This document shows, one piece after another, positions 3,885 through 5,311 of a DNA stretch of 5,311 bases (position 1 is its first letter; every line of letters starts with the position of its first letter). Both the position numbers and the translations under genes were made by a program. The stretch spans positions 1 through 5,311 of the forward strand of contig DATIHM010000062.1 in NCBI GenBank assembly GCA_035480695.1, in the 5' to 3' direction. The stretch comes from DATBED01 sp035480695. Lineage in GTDB: Bacteria > Patescibacteriota > Saccharimonadia > Saccharimonadales > UBA4665. The notes under the pieces are model-generated. The model had not been told where the DNA came from. It worked only from the letters and a program-made list of their open reading frames with translations, and made no database searches.

Positions 3885-5311
3885 TTAACTTCTGGGCAGA
3901 TGGTCATAAATGTGGTCTAGGCTGAAATCGGGCCGTATCATACCCTTGATATCATCGAGAGACGTGCCGAACTTGACGCCCGGGTTCAGCGTGCCGTACG
4001 GGTCAAAAATCTTTTTCACTTTGTCGAGCAAAGCATACAGTTCAGGGCCGAACATGCTCTCAAGATAGGGCGTACGCAGCCGGCCGTCGCCGGCCTGGGC
4101 GCTGATGGTGCCGCCAAGCGATAACACCAGCTTGTTGTGCTCGCTGAGCAAACGGAAAATCTTTTGACGGTCGCCGATCTGCCCGAGGTTGAGGCGCGGC
4201 TGCGCGCGCAACATGGCGTCGCCGGCCTGGCCCCAGACGGCCGGCTTCAAATTATTGGCCTCCAGCAACGCATAAAGCCCCTCAAGATACTCGCGGAGCC
4301 GGTCGGGCGTAACAGCCGCGTCGAACAACGGAATGGCCCGTAGCAAGCCATCGTTGTGTCCGATCAGCGAACTGACAGCCTGGCGCACCTTCCAGAAGGA
4401 TTGCTGCTCCTCTGGGTCGATAGCTTCAGAGCCGTCAACGGCGTATTTCTCGAAAATCTTGCGCGCCTTTTTGGCGGCCTTCTTCTGCGATTTTTCGCTG
4501 CCGTCGAATTCCACGAATAACATGACCGGCGGGAACGGCGCCGTGACGATCTCTTTCAACAGGTTGGGGTTCACATCGTTCACCTGTTGCAGCACATTGC
4601 CGTCTATAAGCTCGATGACACTGGGCTTGTCGGACATTTCGCGCAGCTCCAACACCGTGTTCTGGGTGTTTTCGAGGCTGTCGAATTTGGCCATGAACAG
4701 CGTGGTGGTCGGGCTATGCGGCTCGGTGCTCAGAACCGCTTCGGTGATAATGCCGAGGCTGCCCTGGCTGCCGGCGAAAAGCGGCGACAGGTCGAAGGAA
4801 CCGTCTTTGCGCTTAACATCAGTCAGGTTGTAGCCGGAGTTGTTTCGCGTGCTGAGGCGCGGCAGGCGCTCCAGCAGCTCGTGCTGTTCCTCGATAAGCG
4901 TGTCGACCGAGCGGTAAATCTCGCCTTCAAAAGTGGCCAGGCCGAGCTTTTTGCTCAGTTCACGCTTGCTGAGGCGCTTGGTCTCGATGACTTCGCCGTT
5001 GGCCAGCACAACCCGCAGGCTCTTCACGTAATTCGCCATGTCACCGTATTTGATGGACTTCTCGCCTGAGGAGTTGTCGGCCACAGCACCACCGACTGTC
5101 GAGTATTCCAGCGAAGCCGGGTATGGTGGCAGGAACCGACCGTGTGTGAACAGCGTCTGCTGCAGCTTACCGAAGTTAATGCCGGGCTCGACAGCCACCG
5201 TGTTGGCCTTGGTATCAATCTCGAGGATACGGTTCATGTGGGCCGGAAAAACCAGCAGTATGCCGCTGCCCAGAGCCGCGCCGGATTGGCTGGCGCCGGC
5301 GCCGCGGGCGG
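3885..5311 (-). CDS. FAD-linked oxidase / FAD-binding dehydrogenase (COG0277, GlcD/YdiJ-like), 5' truncated by window edge
   Basis: A flavoenzyme of the family of D-lactate, glycolate and 2-hydroxyglutarate dehydrogenases, probably cytosolic or at the inner membrane face. The frame stays open to the right edge, and the residues before the Met at 5237 (ARGAGASQSGAALGSG, then VFPAHMNRI) are conserved FAD-domain sequence, so that Met is internal. Counting from it: the FAD_binding_4 (PCMH) domain covers the edge to about residue 170, with VEPGINFGKL, PYPAS...TVGGAVADNSSGEKSIKYG and LFAGSQGSLGIITEAVL. The FAD-oxidase C-terminal domain covers about 175-422 and ends FDPYGTLNPGVKFG. The segment GRLRTPYLESMFGPEL is most like the YdiJ group, but no iron-sulfur domain follows; the protein stops 28 residues later. 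Oddly, the two metal-site motifs are altered: WGQAGDAMLR for the usual GHxGDGNLH, and ISAQAGDGR for the usual SxEHGDGR. No cysteine is visible. The substrate cannot be named. Its promoter and start lie outside the window. Confidence 0.88.
   Translation of the reverse strand, partial: ARGAGASQSGAALGSGILLVFPAHMNRILEIDTKANTVAVEPGINFGKLQQTLFTHGRFLPPYPASLEYSTVGGAVADNSSGEKSIKYGDMANYVKSLRVVLANGEVIETKRLSKRELSKKLGLATFEGEIYRSVDTLIEEQHELLERLPRLSTRNNSGYNLTDVKRKDGSFDLSPLFAGSQGSLGIITEAVLSTEPHSPTTTLFMAKFDSLENTQNTVLELREMSDKPSVIELIDGNVLQQVNDVNPNLLKEIVTAPFPPVMLFVEFDGSEKSQKKAAKKARKIFEKYAVDGSEAIDPEEQQSFWKVRQAVSSLIGHNDGLLRAIPLFDAAVTPDRLREYLEGLYALLEANNLKPAVWGQAGDAMLRAQPRLNLGQIGDRQKIFRLLSEHNKLVLSLGGTISAQAGDGRLRTPYLESMFGPELYALLDKVKKIFDPYGTLNPGVKFGTSLDDIKGMIRPDFSLDHIYDHLPRS

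Noticed and set aside
4137..5069. Plus-strand open frames of 68-166 codons and a short minus-strand frame at 5024-5218 within the FAD oxidase
   Set aside because: Shadows of the FAD oxidase gene in other frames, with no domain similarity that I recognise.

Overview
The window looks like a chromosomal segment of a Candidate Phyla Radiation (Patescibacteria) bacterium, most likely Candidatus Saccharibacteria. This is an inference from gene style, not from a marker gene. The signs are a prepilin with a Gly-Asp-Thr-Leu-Ile-Glu cleavage motif, an exported protease with a Gly-Phe-Ser pilin-like N-terminal anchor, and promoters with weak or A-rich ribosome binding sites. TGA appears to be a real stop: the first gene ends with one at a plausible family end, which argues against the TGA-recoded lineages (Absconditabacteria, Gracilibacteria).

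Layout. Plus strand: 2-745 is the 3' part of a D-alanyl-D-alanine carboxypeptidase (peptidase S11). After a 77-base gap with a promoter comes a complete 527-residue streptogrisin-like serine protease zymogen (823-2406). Minus strand, reading right to left: the 3' part of a cytosolic FAD-linked oxidase (3885-5311, start beyond the right edge); a 72-base gap with a strong-looking sigma70-type promoter; a complete 383-residue cysteine-rich prepilin-like protein (2661-3812); then a promoter and two tRNA genes, tRNA-Leu(GAG) and tRNA-Val(TAC), both with encoded CCA. The two strands converge near 2406/2429 with only 22 bases between protease stop and tRNA 3' end. No gene-free stretch exceeds 100 bases.

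How the genes relate. Three of the four protein genes act outside the cytoplasm or at the envelope: cell-wall trimming, a membrane-tethered or secreted protease, and a pilin-like surface protein. The protease and the pilin-like protein are rich in (even numbers of) cysteines, whereas the carboxypeptidase part and the FAD oxidase part have none visible, so disulfide formation outside the membrane is implied. Nothing in the sequence shows that these genes form one pathway; they sit on opposite strands with their own promoters.

Most notable points: the protease combines an alpha-lytic/streptogrisin-type prodomain with a pilin-like membrane anchor; the FAD oxidase has lost the conserved His/His/Glu residues expected to bind metal in its family; and the pilin promoter is overlaid by inverted repeats that could be an operator. 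I see no evidence of a wholly new multi-gene system, CRISPR array or mobile element.
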